This document shows, one piece after another, positions 61,610 through 64,000 of a stretch of DNA of 64,000 nt. The stretch comes from Sporomusa malonica (GTDB lineage Bacteria > Bacillota > Negativicutes > Sporomusales > Sporomusaceae): NCBI RefSeq assembly GCF_900176355.1, contig NZ_FWXI01000004.1, forward strand, positions 186,001 through 250,000, written 5' to 3'. A program made the position numbers and the translations under genes. The notes beneath the pieces were generated by a model. That model saw only the letters and a program-made list of their open reading frames with translations, was not told where the DNA came from and did no database searches. The first letter of the stretch is position 1. The number at the start of each line of letters is the position of its first letter.

Positions 61610-62611
61610 CTATTTTAGCTTCAAACCAATGGCTGTTTGCAACTTTTTTATACTTTGTTCTCGTTCAAGGTGTAGCTTCCCGGCCTCGGAAACAGTAATT
61701 TCCTCAAACCTGACTTTGCCTCCCGGCTTAATCTGGGCAACCTTAGAAATATCCACCAGAGCTACCTGTCCAATCTTGGGATATCCCCCTGTTGTTTGCC
61801 GGTCGGCCATCAATACAATGGGATTGCCATCAGGCGGCACTTGGATGGTTCCCAAAGCTACTGCTTCCGAAACCATTTCCAACGGTTTTTCTAACATAAG
61901 CGCGGCACCTGATAACCGGTACCCCATTCTATCTGACTGTGATGTAACCTGAAATACGCTATCCCAAAGCTTGGCTTTACTCTCATCGGTAAACTTGTCA
62001 AACTGCCCGCCACGCAAAACCCTCACAACTGGCTCAGTGTCTGGCAGAATGTGTGCTTGACCTGCATACCACGAGGTCGAGATAACCGGGCCGCAGTCCG
62101 CCTGCTTGGTCAGATGCCGGATAACCTGAAGTGAAGCTGCCTGCGGTGGGTTAGTTTCCAGCACATCACCAGACTGTAGTGGGCGCCCTTGAAAACCGCC
62201 GATACCAGCCCGCAGATAGGTGCTTTTGCTGCCCATCACTTCACTGATACCATAGCCCCCCGCCACCGATAAATAGGCGCGACACCCTGACTTACAGCGA
62301 CCAAATTTAAGCACACTACCTTTCTGTATGTATACCGGCCGCCATAATGGAACAGGCTTATCATCGACTGTGGGCGACAAGTCCCCACCGGTTATTGACA
62401 TCAGGGTGTCTGCTTCTAGCTTGAGGGTAGGACCTATCAGCGTAATTTCTAGCACTGCCTCCCCCTCAGCATTTCCGACCAGCAGATTTGCTGCTCTAAG
62501 CGAGTAGGAATCCATGGCACCACTGACTATGACCCCGTATTTTTGATAGCCATATCTCCCCAAATCCTGAATGGTAGTGAGCAACCCGGGGCGAAGAACT
62601 GTTATGCTCAT
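61610..62611 (-). CDS. pxpC: 5-oxoprolinase subunit C (biotin-dependent carboxyltransferase family)
   Basis: A 333-residue protein of the KipA/PxpC (AHS2) family. With PxpA and PxpB it hydrolyses 5-oxo-L-proline to glutamate using ATP. Family motifs: VLRPGLLTTIQDLGRYGYQ near the start, SGAMDSYSLRAANLLVGN, RAYLSVAGGYG, and VPPDGNPIVLMADRQTTGGY. The ATG at 62611 overlaps the pxpB stop (ATGA); the longer frame to 62635 is inside pxpB. Confidence 0.94.
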   Translation of the reverse strand: MSITVLRPGLLTTIQDLGRYGYQKYGVIVSGAMDSYSLRAANLLVGNAEGEAVLEITLIGPTLKLEADTLMSITGGDLSPTVDDKPVPLWRPVYIQKGSVLKFGRCKSGCRAYLSVAGGYGISEVMGSKSTYLRAGIGGFQGRPLQSGDVLETNPPQAASLQVIRHLTKQADCGPVISTSWYAGQAHILPDTEPVVRVLRGGQFDKFTDESKAKLWDSVFQVTSQSDRMGYRLSGAALMLEKPLEMVSEAVALGTIQVPPDGNPIVLMADRQTTGGYPKIGQVALVDISKVAQIKPGGKVRFEEITVSEAGKLHLEREQSIKKLQTAIGLKLK

Positions 62612-63327
62612 TGGCCTGCCCCCTTCAGCTTCCAATATTCTTCTAGAAGAATTGGCCGAAATTTTATCATATCGCCTGACTGCAGCAGGGTTGGCGGGTT
62701 GTCATTGGGACAAAACAGGTCTAGCGGCGTACGACCGATAAGCTGCCAACCACCTGGCGTCGTGATGGGATATACCCCTGTCTGCATGCCAGCAATGCCT
62801 ACCGTTCCTGCCGGGATGGCCGGACGCGGTGAAGTACGGCGCGGGGCGGCAATGCGTTCGGACATGCCTCCCAGATAAGGAAAACCCGGGGCAAAGCCAA
62901 GCATGTAAACAAGATATTGACCGCCTGCATGAATCTCAATAACCTCATTTACCGTACGGCCATTATGCTGTGCCACAAACTCCAGATCAGGCCCAAACTC
63001 TCCGCCGTAACAGACGGGAATTTCCACAATTCTGGGCTTAACCTCCTCTTGCTGCTCCAGCGTATTCACAATCTCCTGCAGCAGTGAAGCCGCTGCTTCA
63101 CAAGTGAGTTTTATAGGATCATAAAAGACGGTAACACTGGCAAACGCTGCAACATATTCCACCATTCCCGCAAAGGGATATTGATCAAGATAGTCATTTA
63201 ACGCTTTTACCTTCCGGTGCAGCTCTGGATGAATGCCTTTCCCGAATTCAACCATAATGGCCGTTTCGCCAAAAGGCACCAGGACGGCGGCTGATTGACA
63301 ATCAGCCATGGTTTGATTCAAATTCAT
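62608..63327 (-). CDS. pxpB: 5-oxoprolinase subunit B (KipI/PxpB family)
   Basis: A 239-residue cyclophilin-like carboxyltransferase domain subunit. Motifs: VPFGETAIMVEFG, CYGGEFGPDLEFVA, YLVYMLGFAPGFPYLGG, and TPGGWQLIGRTPLDLF. The start is uncertain: ATG 63327 is close to GGGG, and an in-frame TTG a few codons later has better spacing. It lies between pxpA and pxpC in one operon. Confidence 0.93.
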   Translation of the reverse strand: MNLNQTMADCQSAAVLVPFGETAIMVEFGKGIHPELHRKVKALNDYLDQYPFAGMVEYVAAFASVTVFYDPIKLTCEAAASLLQEIVNTLEQQEEVKPRIVEIPVCYGGEFGPDLEFVAQHNGRTVNEVIEIHAGGQYLVYMLGFAPGFPYLGGMSERIAAPRRTSPRPAIPAGTVGIAGMQTGVYPITTPGGWQLIGRTPLDLFCPNDNPPTLLQSGDMIKFRPILLEEYWKLKGAGQ

Positions 63328-63368
63328 CACCCCGTTATACAAAACTATTTTGTCCTACATTTATCGAT

Positions 63369-64000
63369 TTACTTGCCTATAGACTGAACACAAATGCCTG
63401 CCCTTTCAAGGACTTCCCGGATGTGCCGGGCAAACGCCAATGCCTCAGGGCCGTCGCCGTGGATGCAGACAGTATCTGCCTGAATCGCAATATCGGTTCC
63501 CTGCTGTGATGTTACTTTGCCTTCTCTGACCATACGAACTACCTGAGCCACCGCCTTTTCATGCCCGGCGATCAGCGCGTCTGGCTGACTACGCGGCGTC
63601 AATGATCCATCCGGTTGGTAGGTTCGGTCAGCAAATACTTCGTGCGCAGTTTTAATGCCGATTTTTTCTCCCGCCTTGACTAGCTCACCACCTGAAAGGC
63701 CAAACAAGATTAGCGTAGGGTCAATTTTATACATGGCTTCAGCGATGGCTTCAGCCAATCCCTTATTCTTAGCCGCCATATTATACAGAGCACCGTGCGG
63801 CTTTACATGCTGCATTGTGCCACCTTGCGCTTTGACAAACCCGGCTAGCGCGCCAATCTGATAAATAACCAGGTCATACGCTTCCTGCGGCGAAATCACC
63901 ATATCGCGGCGGCCAAAACCATTCAAATCAGGAAGTCCCGGATGCGCCCCGATAGCAACACCATTTTTAAGAGCAAGGTCAACCGTTTTGCGCATAACTG
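63369..64000 (-). CDS. pxpA: 5-oxoprolinase subunit A (LamB/YcsF family), partial
   Basis: The 3' part of pxpA; the gene runs off the window end. The visible 210 residues include the LamB/YcsF motifs [50 protein letters not shown] and [14 protein letters not shown]. The N-terminal portion, with the metal-binding NxDxGE motif, is outside. It is the first visible gene of the operon. Confidence 0.94.
   Translation of the reverse strand, partial: VMRKTVDLALKNGVAIGAHPGLPDLNGFGRRDMVISPQEAYDLVIYQIGALAGFVKAQGGTMQHVKPHGALYNMAAKNKGLAEAIAEAMYKIDPTLILFGLSGGELVKAGEKIGIKTAHEVFADRTYQPDGSLTPRSQPDALIAGHEKAVAQVVRMVREGKVTSQQGTDIAIQADTVCIHGDGPEALAFARHIREVLERAGICVQSIGK

Overview
The window looks like a chromosome segment of an anaerobic, spore-forming, diderm Firmicute of the Negativicutes, most likely Sporomusa or a close relative. 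The evidence is a formate-tetrahydrofolate ligase (Wood-Ljungdahl pathway), a UroD-type methyltransferase next to a corrinoid protein, a tandem pair of CobT-like enzymes under a cobalamin riboswitch (the arrangement of Sporomusa ovata ArsAB, which makes phenolyl cobamides), sporulation-kinase-like histidine kinases, strong GGAGG ribosome binding sites with frequent TTG/GTG starts, and moderate GC. The genus is inferred; no rRNA is present.

Layout. 1-3.4 kb: end of pdxS, pdxT, a small exported protein, a secreted protein with an internal duplication, and a DUF2087 regulator with a GIY-YIG protein. 3.5-12.6 kb (minus strand): ABC ATPase and MacB/FtsX-type permease, a methyltransferase/MFS/GntR/corrinoid-protein cassette, then a membrane-fusion protein that may belong to the ABC pair. 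12.9-17.7 kb: fhs, a PfpI-family protein and RNase J. 18-28.9 kb: signalling. A SiaB-SiaC-SiaA partner-switching module feeds a PAS-GGDEF-HD-GYP protein. Divergent from it lie a GAF-HD-GYP protein, a lone receiver and a hybrid kinase, facing a PAS histidine kinase. 29-36.5 kb: a hexuronate cluster (GntR, uxuA, TRAP dctQMP, uxuB) and a LysR gene. 36.9-42.6 kb: an LtaS-type sulfatase, two CobT homologues with riboswitch and attenuator, and an orphan LivJ-type binding protein. 42.9-48 kb: 3D-domain protein, HAD phosphatase, guanine-riboswitch-controlled xpt, an unknown protein, GNAT, and a GGDEF protein. 48-57 kb: type III PKS with ICMT-type methyltransferase, GltB-like flavoprotein, lipoprotein, ECF S component, Na/Pi cotransporter-like protein, a small membrane protein, an MFS transporter and a chemoreceptor. 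57.5-64 kb: a 5-oxoprolinase operon pxpA(partial)-pxpB-pxpC-accB-NRAMP-DUF1445-accC.

Running through the first 45 kb is a family of about 130-bp two-hairpin repeats (seven copies, one truncated, one a single hairpin), bounded by ATAA/TTAT at both ends and encoding nothing. They resemble non-autonomous derivatives of IS200/IS605-type elements, and three copies sit between a stop codon and that gene's terminator. A second family, a 99-bp structured repeat, has two copies differing at three positions: one just upstream of the promoter of the cobalamin-riboswitch leader, the other in the leader of the guanine-riboswitch transcript.

The strongest candidates for undescribed biology are the two repeat families, the xpt leader RNA with mutually exclusive pairings, the Sia module with a bifunctional-looking GGDEF-HD-GYP output, the short corrinoid methyltransferase cassette, and a hairpin that sequesters the ribosome binding site of the Na/Pi cotransporter-like gene.
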